Source of the DNA: Polyrhizophydium stewartii
Taxonomy: Eukaryota; Chytridiomycota; Chytridiomycetes; Rhizophydiales
Assembly (NCBI GenBank): GCA_027604665.1
Contig: JADGIZ010000134.1
Location: 1 to 23,613, forward strand
DNA length: 23,613 bases
Direction: 5' to 3'
Position 1 is the stretch's first letter. Every line of letters starts with the position of its first letter. The notes below the pieces were generated by a model. The model did not search any database, was not told the DNA's origin, and was given only the letters and a program-made list of their open reading frames with translations. Positions 12,806 to 21,700 of the stretch are shown one piece after another. The position numbers and the translations under genes are program-made.

Positions 12806-14530
12806 TCACGCAAGTTCCTCTTCGTCACTCTCCTCGCCGTCAAGCTGGCCCAAAGCTTGCTTGCGCGCAAGACCCATCGTCTTCTCGATATCCATGTGCG
12901 GATGCATTGTGCGGATCAAGTTGGCAAGGTGGTCGACGTTGGCGGACTCGCGCTTCAGGTCGAGGACCAAGGCGGCGTAAATCGTCTCAAAGCCGGGCGT
13001 GTGGCCGTCGGCGACGAGCTCGTCGAGCTTCTTGACAGCCGAGTCGATGTCGCCAGACACAATGTGGGCTCTCACGAGGAACATGTACGTGTCGGTGCTA
13101 ATCGAGCTGTACAGCTGGTATTCGTCCAGCAGGATCTGGACCGACGCAGGATCGCCGAGGTCTCGGTAGCCCGACATGAGCATGCGAAGCGTCTCTGGTA
13201 CGCGAAGCTTGTTCTGAGTGATGACGCTGTAGATTTGCTTGAGTGTCGCCGCGTTGTTGGGCAGCGGGCCGTGCATGCGGGCGAGCACGGCTGGGACTTC
13301 GCGGGGAGCACGACGCTTGGAGAGGAGCGATCCGACGCAGCGCCACGCCATGCGCATCTCTCCCAGGCTCGCAAGCGCAATGATCTCTTGCAAAAACGTC
13401 AGGGGCTGGAGCTCAACCTTGTTTACGCGCATCTCGGCAATGAGCGACAGAGCCAGGTGATACTGCTCGACCTGGTTGGCCATGCGGATCTGCAGCGTGT
13501 AGAGAGCGGCTACTTTGGCCTCACCGGTCGCGCTGAACTCGTTCAGGTAATGCGTCAGCTTGGCATAGTCATTCCTGTTGGAATAGAACCCGCACACGGT
13601 CACATAGGTGGTCTGGTTGGGTGCGAGGCCGGCAGCCTTGATCGCCTCAAGCGTCGCGAGGAGACCAGCCTCGTCGTTCTTGAGCGAGTATGTCTTGACC
13701 ATGCGGTTGTACGATCGCATCGGGGGTTCGAGCGTCTTTTGCAGCTCAAACAGCTTGTCGCCTTCCTCCTTGTATCCGGCGATGATGTACGAGCGCACGA
13801 GATCTCCGACAATGAACTGGTTTCGCATCGGCTCGAGTCCATTGCCTTCCATCCCGTCGACCAGGGCCTTGACGCGCGCCAGCATTCCGAGCCGCGCCAT
13901 AGCCGAGATGACGCGAATATACGATTCAAGCTCGACGGGGATGTGCAGCGACTTGCACAGTTTCAAGATCTCGACAGCTCGGTCGAGGCGCCTGGCCGTC
14001 CGCTCGCTCATCACGACGCGTTGGAGATTGAGGACGACGGCCGTGATCAGGGCGGTAAAGTGCCGGGGCTCGAGGTCGACAAGCATGCTGGGCGCCTGCT
14101 CTTCGATCTCCGAGAACATGTCCATGGCCTTGCGCAGATTGTTCGTCTCGACAGCGTCCTTGATGCCTTGGATGGTCGGGATGGTCGGTGCAGCTCGTTC
14201 ACGCGGGGTTGTGGCCTTGGGTGCGCGGGAGCGCGGCTCTTGTGCGCCTCTCTTATTGCTGCGCTGCCCCACGGGCGTGACCGGGCTGTAGATGGCGAGG
14301 TCGCTCAGGAGCTTGTCGACGATCGGGTCGCCGCTCACTGCGATCTTTGGCGCCGCCGAGCCCGCGGCCTTCTTGGCGCAGCTGGCGCTGGTGCTGAGGC
14401 CGAGCCGCCGCGCGCGGACGAGTGCGTGCTGGCCTTCCACTGCAACGCTGTCCGCGAAGGGCGGGCAGGCAGCCGCCCCTGTCGCTGCGCAGCCGGCGGC
14501 GCGGAGACGGCCGAGGAAGGCACGCAGCAT
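12806..14530 (-). CDS. Pentatricopeptide repeat protein, probably mitochondrial
   Basis: Single-exon gene of 574 aa. The middle (about residues 120-540) consists of paired helices of roughly 35 residues typical of PPR proteins, for example SYIRVISAMARLGMLARVKAL, SYNRMVKTYSLKNDEAGLLA and TYVTVCGFYSNRNDYAKL. PPR proteins bind RNA and usually act in mitochondrial RNA processing or translation. The N-terminus MLRAFLGRLRAAG is Arg-rich and amphipathic with no acidic residues, as in a mitochondrial presequence. A conserved-looking segment GDPIVDKLLSDLAIYSP follows. The C-terminus is acidic (EESDEEELA). It starts only 8 nt after the GEP4 stop on the same strand. The specific orthologue is not recognised. 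Confidence 0.85.
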   Translation of the reverse strand: MLRAFLGRLRAAGCAATGAAACPPFADSVAVEGQHALVRARRLGLSTSASCAKKAAGSAAPKIAVSGDPIVDKLLSDLAIYSPVTPVGQRSNKRGAQEPRSRAPKATTPRERAAPTIPTIQGIKDAVETNNLRKAMDMFSEIEEQAPSMLVDLEPRHFTALITAVVLNLQRVVMSERTARRLDRAVEILKLCKSLHIPVELESYIRVISAMARLGMLARVKALVDGMEGNGLEPMRNQFIVGDLVRSYIIAGYKEEGDKLFELQKTLEPPMRSYNRMVKTYSLKNDEAGLLATLEAIKAAGLAPNQTTYVTVCGFYSNRNDYAKLTHYLNEFSATGEAKVAALYTLQIRMANQVEQYHLALSLIAEMRVNKVELQPLTFLQEIIALASLGEMRMAWRCVGSLLSKRRAPREVPAVLARMHGPLPNNAATLKQIYSVITQNKLRVPETLRMLMSGYRDLGDPASVQILLDEYQLYSSISTDTYMFLVRAHIVSGDIDSAVKKLDELVADGHTPGFETIYAALVLDLKRESANVDHLANLIRTMHPHMDIEKTMGLARKQALGQLDGEESDEEELA

Positions 14531-14538
14531 CGAGACAA

Positions 14539-15563
14539 TCACGGGCGAAAACTTTTATCGTTCCACAGCGGGTGAGGGGGCAGGGAGAACCCGGCGGCCA
14601 GCATCGCATCGACAAAGCGGTGCTCCAACACACGGATCTGGGGCCGCGAAGAGTCAGCGCCTCTCGAGCCATCGGATCGACATCGGGCAACGTCACCTGC
14701 TTTGCCGCCCAGTTGTCGTTGTCGGCGGTGACGATCTGGCGGGTGAGCACGGCCAGCGCGCCGATGCGGCGCGCATAGAGCACGTCCGTGAAAAGCCTGT
14801 CGCCGACAAAGACGATCTCTTCTGGGCGGCATCCAAAGTGCGCAACAAGCTCCTCGCCACCGGCTGGTTTCTGAGCAGGCGAAACCCGTCAGCGGATTGA
14901 GTCAACGAATCGAGATCGACGGCTGCCCAACAAACCTTGTGCACATGGCGCAGGACATGCACGCCTGTTTCGGTTCAAGCTTCAGCGAGCTGCGCTTTGT
15001 GCGCAAGAGTGGAGCATCCATCTCGGCATCGAGCGGCTCACCAAAGACCGCCTCTATCTTGCGAGCCTGCATAACAGACCGACAAGCCGCGTCAGCAACA
15101 AGGATAACCAGTGTGATGCAAACAGCGGTTCGCGCTGTCAACCTCAGCATGGTCCTTGTCGTCGGTGCTGCCCGCAGAGTTGGACACGATGGCGATCCTG
15201 TCTTGACCGAATGCGTCGATGCACTCGGACCAGGATTTCTGGCTCCATGATAAGCAGCCACACTCGACCACGGGCAGAAGCGCGATCGGCGCACCTCGAA
15301 CGGAGGGTGGATGTGCATTGCATATGGCGCCGTCAGGGTGTTGTCCTTGTCGAAGGCGATTGCCTTGAAGCCCGCTGCCTTCAAGGCCGCGAACCCGAGT
15401 GCAGCGACGTCTGGGCAGATGCGGCGCATCAGCCGCGCTGGAGCATGCCGGCGGCGCGCATGTGGGCCGCACCGGGAACCACGACGTGCGGCAGTGCCGA
15501 GGACGGCGCGGCGAGCACGCGCAGGGCGCCGACGACGCCGGCCGGGTTGAACGACTGCACCAT
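14539..15563 (-). CDS. GEP4: GEP4-type mitochondrial phosphatidylglycerophosphate phosphatase
   Basis: HAD-family phosphatase that converts phosphatidylglycerol phosphate to phosphatidylglycerol in cardiolipin synthesis at the inner mitochondrial membrane. Exons (minus): 15563-15473, 15410-15295, 15238-15143, 15066-14932, 14870-14697, 14637-14539; 236 aa (yeast Gep4 185). Motif I is FDKDNTLT (DxDxT, residues 51-55), motif II IVSNSAGS, and motif IV FVGDRLFTDVLYARRIG. The stretch PLLRTK plus KPAGGEEL supplies the motif III lysine region. The donor of the fourth intron is uncertain: the frame-keeping model uses a weak TTT/GTTGGG site and leaves about 21 extra residues between LLRTK and KPAG. The ending WAAKQIRVLEHR resembles the family C-terminus. 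It is divergent from IMG1 with 118 bp between the starts. Confidence 0.9.
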
Positions 15564-15681
15564 GTGAGTGCTGGTGCTGGTTCTGGCCGCCTGCCGTGTT
15601 CACTGCGACGTTCACCGCCAGAGGCCGGCGCAACACACAAAAGACTTTGCTTCCAGATCGCTTGACGCACGCGACACACAC
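15564..15681. promoter_or_regulatory. Short divergent GEP4/IMG1 promoter
   Basis: 118 bp separate the start codons of two mitochondrial-protein genes, so both promoters and both 5' leaders must fit here. No CCAAT or TATA box is visible. A CACAC-rich stretch just precedes the IMG1 start. Confidence 0.5.
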
Positions 15682-16522
15682 ATGATGCTCAGACTGCCCG
15701 CGGCGGCGGCAACGGCTGCGGCGTCAGGCCGGGCGGCTGCCGTACGCGCCGCGCGCTCTGCAGCAGTTGTTCCCGTGCGCGGCTTCGCCGCTGCGCAGCC
15801 CGAAGAAGGTGCGCCGTTGCGCGGCCGCGGGCAACCAGACCTTGAAGCGCCGAGTGATCGCTGACCGACTCGACAAACGCATTCAACCCGATGCGGGGCA
15901 TGCCGCGCTGGTCCGCGCCGGCTCGCCGATCCGGTGCACCCAACGCGCACGTAGATGCGGACGACGGCGAGGCGCTGCCGTACTTCAAGCCAAAGCAGGC
16001 GCTTGAGCGTCTGCCCAACGTCGTGGGCATCCGGCCGCGCGACCTGGAGCTGCACGCCGACCGCCGAGAGCGGCACCCGAACCGCGTGCTGATGCGCGCC
16101 GTCGACCTGGAGCACCGCGTGCGCCACGACATGGACGGCCGCACGCAGCTCATCACGCGCGGGTCGCCGCAGGCCATTCCGACGGGCTCCGTGGTCATGA
16201 TCGAGTACGTCAACTCGCGCTCCAAGGCCCGGAAGCAGTACTTTGCGGGCGTCCTGATGGAGATTCGGCGCAAGGGCATCATGTCGAGCCTTGTGCTGCG
16301 CAACTTTGTGATGGGAACCGGCGTCGAGATGCTGTTTCCGCTATACTCGCCCATGATCCAGAAGATCAGGATGCTCCAGCCCGCGGCGCCCGAGCTTGCC
16401 GCGCGCAACAAGGACAGCATCACCTGGATCCGCGAGAAGCCGTGCCCGGGCGTCGACTACACCAAGATTGAGGAGATGGTGGCGCGCTACCGTACGACTG
16501 AGGAGCGTCTGGAGCGGAGGCA

Positions 16523-16553
<31 letters not shown>

Positions 16554-16556
16554 TGA
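15682..16556 (+). CDS. IMG1: Mitochondrial large ribosomal subunit protein bL19m
   Basis: Mitoribosomal large-subunit protein of the bL19 family (yeast Img1). Exons: 15682-15808 and 15955-16556; 242 aa. The first exon codes an Ala/Arg-rich, acid-free presequence (MMLRLPAAAATAAASGRAAA...) ending near VPVRGFAAAQ. The bL19 core runs from IPTGSVVMIEYVNSRSKARK through FAGVLMEIRRKGIMSSLVLRN to GTGVEMLFPLYSPMIQKIRM. The 146-nt intron is placed by frame: donor GAAGGTGCGC, acceptor CACGTAG, with CTGAC about 90 nt upstream and no AG between. The protein ends in 11 glutamines. The conserved core is certain; the exon 1 to 2 join is likely. Confidence 0.93.
16521..16553 (+). repeat. CAG repeat coding for a C-terminal poly-Gln tract
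   Basis: Eleven glutamine codons, all CAG except one CAA, directly before the IMG1 stop codon. The tract is nearly pure, so slippage and strain-to-strain length variation are likely. Confidence 0.95.
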
Positions 16557-16791
16557 GCCAGCTGCAACTGGGCTGCGAGTTTATGTCGGCGTCGAGATGA
16601 ATGAATCAAATGGCAAAGCACCTTTTGCCCTGGCAGGACTGCGTGCATGCAAGGCGGCCCGGCGGGCATCCCGGCGCAGCGAGGCCCGCAGCGCTCGATG
16701 CAGCGCACGCCGGCTGCGGGCCAGGACTTGTCGCCAGGCCGCGCCACGCATCGCCGGCGCTGTCGGTTTTCTTTTTTCTTGCCTGCGCTTC

Positions 16792-18070
16792 ATGTACACG
16801 CCGCAGCAGCTTGTGGTCCAGGCAGAGCGGGCGCTCGAGTCGTGCGAGCCGCAGCTCGCCATCAAGTTTGTGCGGCGCGCGCTCGAGCTTCAGGCGGCGG
16901 CCGACGCGGGCGGCGCTGCAGGCGCGGCAGGCGCTGCGGGCGGCGAGCTGCCGGTCACGAGCGACGCGCGAGTCTTCCAGCTGCTCGGGTCGGCGTATGT
17001 CGAGCTCGTCAACACAGTCACCGCCGACACGCCCGACGCCATCGACGTCCCGCAGGTCATGGAGGCCGCACGGGAGGCGTTTCTGATGGCCGTCAAGCTG
17101 GCGCCGGGAGTCGATTCGGTCAAGTACCTGAGTCTGGGCCAGCTGTCGGTCTCCAAGGAGGCGATAGGATACTACGAAACGGGAGTGCGGCTGCTCATGG
17201 CCGAGATCGAGGCGCTGCCCAACGGCCCGCAGAGCGAGCAGGCGCAGATTCTGCGCAACAAGCTCGGCTCTGCACTGTGCTCCATGACCGAGATCTACAT
17301 GACCGACTGCTGGTGAGCGGCGCCGTCGCGACCGGCCTTGGGCATCTCGCTCTCTGCCCCAAGCTGACCCGCATCCCGACGTGCGCAGCGACGAGCCCGA
17401 GGCAGAGTCCAAGTGCGAAGCATACATGCACCACGCAGTCGAGCAAAACCCCTCGAATCCCGAAGTGCACCAGACGCTTGCGTCGGTCCGCCTGTCGCAA
17501 TCGCGGCCAGACGACGCGCGGCAGAGCCTCGAGTACGCCATGGACCTGTGGTATCGCGAGCCGACCGAGGACGAGCCACTGGTTGCAGACCCAAACTGGC
17601 CCGGATACCCGCTACGCATTGCGCTGTCAAAGTTCCTGATGGAGGTCGGCCTGCATGAGCGCGCGCTGGCCGTGCTTCAGACTTGCCAGGTCGAGGACGA
17701 CGAGGATGCCGAGATGTGGTACTTGTTTGGGTGGTGCTACTCTCAGCTGGCTGCGTCACAGCCCGAGCTGGCCGAAGACGCGCGCGAGTGCTTCGAGACT
17801 GTCAAGACGGTGCGTGCGCTCTTGTGCAGCTCGCGCGGGATCTGGCATGCCGCGAAGCCGATGCGCAACGCTGCGATGCCATGCGCTGCGCTGTGTAGGC
17901 TGGCTGACTCGTTGCGATACCGGGTGTGGGGCTCCTCCAACGATTTGCCGGACTTGCTCGACGTTCTGCGTTACCCTCGCACATTGCGCTGTGTGCAGCT
18001 CGACAAAATGTATCCCGGATCCGTCGACCCCGAGATCCTTCAGCACATTGCCGAGCTGGTGTCGGCATGA
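16792..18070 (+). CDS. ACL4: TPR protein, ACL4-like assembly chaperone of ribosomal protein L4
   Basis: Tetratricopeptide-repeat protein resembling fungal Acl4, which binds newly made Rpl4 and escorts it to the nucleus for 60S assembly. Exons: 16792-17312, 17389-17809, 17999-18070; 337 aa. The N-terminal helix pair AERALESCEPQLAIKFVRRAL is followed by a Gly/Ala linker. Then come FQLLGSAYVELV, KYLSLGQLS, YYETGVRLL, and the family-like SMTEIYMTDC with PEAESKCEAY. The C-terminal repeats include ALSKFLMEVGLHERALAVL and EMWYLFGWCYSQLA. The last intron (17810-17998, 189 nt) is a multiple of three with no in-frame stop, so a longer read-through form is possible. A pyrimidine-rich tract (16764-16780) lies just upstream of the start. 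Orthology is judged from motifs only. Confidence 0.8.
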
Positions 18071-18701
18071 GGTGCGGCGCCGGTGCCGTCTGCGCTTGGC
18101 GGCGCACGAATGCTCAGTCGAGAGACCGAGAACGATGGAGAAACAAATACATCTATGGCATGGCATCGCACGAACCAGGCCGTTCGCGGCATCGCCGTGC
18201 CGCCCATGGGCTGCGTGTGGCACGGATCGCCGGGCTGTGAGCATGAAGCGAGATGAGCCTGTCTGGCGTGCAGTGCGCTTTAGTGGGACTCCGTTTCATG
18301 GCGTAGCTTGCGTGCGCAAAGCATCTGAGTGAGCGTCAGCCTCGACAGTCTCGCGGCATTGAGTCTGGCGGCCGGCATGTCCTGTTCAAGTGTGTGTCGC
18401 GCGGCCGCCTATCGCAAAGCTTGGTGTGCGCTGGCATGCTTTGGTGACAAGTGCTGCGCCAGATGTCGTGGGTGTGCGATTCTCGCAGCTTCTACGACTG
18501 CATCGCTCGGTGCCGCACGGTGCCGGGAGAAGTGCGTCGTCAGGTTCCAAGGCCCCGGCGGGTTTGTGAAAACATCATGGGGTTTTCCGAGCGACCAGCA
18601 CACGCCTCACGCACAAGCGCCGCACACAAACACTCGCCCGCCCGCCGCCGGCACACGCACCACGTCCGCAGCCGAGCTAGAGCCCGCGACCGCACCGCAC
18701 C
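18071..18701. other. Intergenic region between ACL4 and ITC1
   Basis: 631 bp with no ORF showing protein-family features on either strand, no tRNA and no repeat. It must hold the ACL4 3' end and the ITC1 promoter. The last 100 bp before the ITC1 ATG are C- and A-rich (CACAC, CGCCC), as in fungal 5' leaders. Confidence 0.5.
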
Positions 18702-21700
18702 ATGCCGCACATCCGCCGCCGGCCGGTCGAATACGCGCCGCCGCCGCCGCCCGAGGCCGTTCAGGACCCCAACACGCCCGTGTTCCTCATCGACTTCACG
18801 GGCGAGATCTTCCTGACTTACGAGTGAGAGCATCCCCCGGCCGCCGCACGCACCGCCGCGGCCGCACCCTCGCGCCTGGCGCACGCCGCGCCGTATGCGT
18901 ACGGCTGCGGATCGCCGCATGCGGCCGCCGCGGCCGCCACGCCACGCCGCGACGTGCCCGTCCCGACCGCCTCATGCCCGAACCACCACGGCGGCCCTTC
19001 CGCCTGTCATACCCGCTGCTTGATCACGGCCGCCGATAGCATCGGCCCGCGCCGCGGGGCGCCTTGGCCGTTTCCGCGGCGGCGGCGGCAGTGGCCAACA
19101 CCTGCTGGCCACTGCAGAATCCCCACCACCACACCCACCGTCCGGCGGTCCTTGCACGCCCGCGGCGCACTGCCAATGTCCGACACCGCCGCCGTCCGGA
19201 CGCATCGGCGCGGTGCCGCGGCGTGTGGGCGGCATGTCGGCACGGCCGCACACGCCGTGTCCCGCGGCCGGGGCCTGATGCGAGCTGCGCCGGTCTTGTC
19301 TCGGCGGCCGCGCTCGAGCGCCGATTGCCTTCATATCCCATGATCGCCTGAGCCGCGCAATCCCGCTGCACATCAAAATCAACCCCCCAACGGCACCCCC
19401 CTCCTCGACCAACCCATGCACACACAGCCCGCCTCGCCTCCGCGCGCGCACAGACTCTGACCAGCTTGCTCTTTGCGCAGCGAGTACTATGCCCGCATAT
19501 CGCTCTATCGCCGCAAGATCTGGGCATGCGAGACCACGGGCCGCATCGGCATGACGTTTGTTGAGGCTCTTGAGTCGGAGCGCACCGCAAAGGTCAAGAT
19601 TGGCCAGCGCTTCCCCCGAGTGTGGAACCGGCCCGCGCTCGAGCGCATTCATTTCAGTAAGTCGGCGCTCGTGCCGCTCCCCCTTTGTGTGCGGGCGGCC
19701 CCGCTGGCTGGCCAGCCCGCCTGCTCGGCTGCTTGCGGCAAACAGGCCGGCCAGAGCAGCAAAAGAATCGGTCGCACCATGCGCCGCATGCGGCCGTCAG
19801 GCCCGGCCGCCGCCCGCCGCGCGTGCCCGGTGCCGCTCGCCCGGCTCGACGCCGCACCGGCGGGTCTGCACAGCTGCTGACAGTAGCCCTGTGCCGGCCT
19901 CCTCCCGCGTGCGCGCCGCCTCGGCGCTCATGCACAATCGGCTCCCGCGCCCCGCGCCCCTCGCCCCCCCTTGAACGCGGCCTCGGCTCTCCTTGGTCTG
20001 GTTTCGGAACGGATGCGCAGACCAGCTCACGCTCAACGAGCTGATCGACGATGTGTACGAGTTCTTCCGCGTCCACCACTATCCAGGCGAGATCATCCAC
20101 TACTCGGCGACAAACGACCGGACCTCGTTTGTCAAGGCGGAGCTGCTCGAGGAGCTGCCGCCGCGTCCGGTCGGCACAAGGTCCTCCATTTCGGCCGCCG
20201 ACATGGCCGAAACGTCGGATGCCGCCATCGACGCCGACGGCTCGGACGGCCCAGATCCGCTTGTCGCGGACGACAGCCCCGCACCCGTGGCGTCCGCGGC
20301 GTCGTTGGCGCAGGCCAAGGGCAACGCGCAGGACAAGCGCCGGAGCGAGCGCATGTTCCGCATCCGCACGCTCACGACGCCCGAGGAGGTGCTCGACGTG
20401 CCGATTTTCCGGATCCGGCGCGACCGCCTCGCGCTCTCGAAGCAGACCATCAAAAAGTACATTCGCGAGGTTGCCGCCAAGGACACGTGGATCGGCGCGC
20501 CGTGGTACGTCAAGCCCGAGCTGGTCAAGAAGTACGGGCTGCCCGAGTCGCCGCCCGAGGAACTGCAGCAGATCCTGGATCGCCGCAACGGAAAGGTGAG
20601 ATGGCGGGATGCTGTGTCATTTCTGTGTCGAGCACACGTGGGTGCCGAGACGCAGCCGTACGCGGCGAGAGATGGCGGAGCGGCAAGGTTGCTGACGACT
20701 TTTGCGGTGGAAAGCTGGTGCCAGATAAGCCCAAGGTCGATCAGCGCAAGAAGCTCATGGGAACATCGGACGGCAGGCGTGATGCGCCTGTTTCGTTCCC
20801 GATCGACGACACGTATCTGTTCGAGCCGCGGTTCCAGCGCGGTCCGGCCGCCTCGGCGAACGCTGTCGGCGATGAGGGCGGCGAGGGCGCTGCCGCAGCC
20901 GGCACGATCGGCAGGCCGATGCCGTCGTTTGACTTTGGCGCGATACCGCCGACGCACGTGCTGCGACTGATCACGATATGGAACTTTGCGACGATTTACA
21001 GCGAGATGCTCAACATCGCGCCGTTTACTTTTGCAGAGCTGTGCGAGTCGCTCGAGTTCTCTGGGCCGGGTAGCCCACCGACGCTGCTGGAGGAGCTGTT
21101 CTCGGGCATCACCTGGTTTGCGTGCAGGGAATGGTCGCGCGGCTTTGACCCGATGACGGGCATGCACCCGCAAATCAAGCCGCTGCCCGAGATTGCCGGT
21201 GTCAGCCCCGAGGCGCCTGTGGCTGCATCTGACGAGACGGCGGCAGGCGCCGTCGCTGCTGTGAGCAACGGCAAGACGCCGCTCAAGGTCGAGGACGACG
21301 ATGGAACGCAGAGCGTCAAAGCCGCCGAGGAGAAGCACGAAAACGAGCATGACGAGCGGCAAGCGCCGAGCGAGATGGACGAGTCGATGCAGGTGGACGC
21401 GGTTCAGCGCATGCATGCCGTTGCCAAGCCTCGGCTTCAGCTCGAAGACGTGAACCCTGTTGTGCTCACGGCACTACGGGCCTACTTTGATCTCACCGAG
21501 GATGAGCGCGTTGCAGTTGACCAGTGGTATGGCTGGTACCCCGGAAAGTGGGCCCGCGAGCCCGCCGCGCAGCAGCAGCCGTCGCCGCACAAGCGCGTGC
21601 GAACATCACGCACGGGCTCGGCGCCTGTGGCCGACCTGCCGCGCCAGCGCGCCAACGATCGCCTGCGGGCGTGGGAGGTGGCGCTTGCTGGCCTGATCAA

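Noticed and set aside
14540..14542. PPR start four codons earlier, overlapping the GEP4 stop
   Set aside because: That codon is GTG. The first ATG is at 14530 and begins a good presequence.
12437..14575. 712-codon open frame on the plus strand opposite the PPR gene
   Set aside because: No family motifs, and composition typical of the antisense of GC-rich coding DNA. The minus strand gives a clean PPR protein.
15030..15066. GEP4 exon 4 ending at the strong donor GTGAGC
   Set aside because: The phase-compatible join would remove the LLRTK-KP region needed for the HAD active site. Kept only as a possible isoform.
18071..18701. Extra gene between ACL4 and ITC1
   Set aside because: Open frames here have no start context, no domain and no splice-linked partners; they look like GC-driven chance ORFs.
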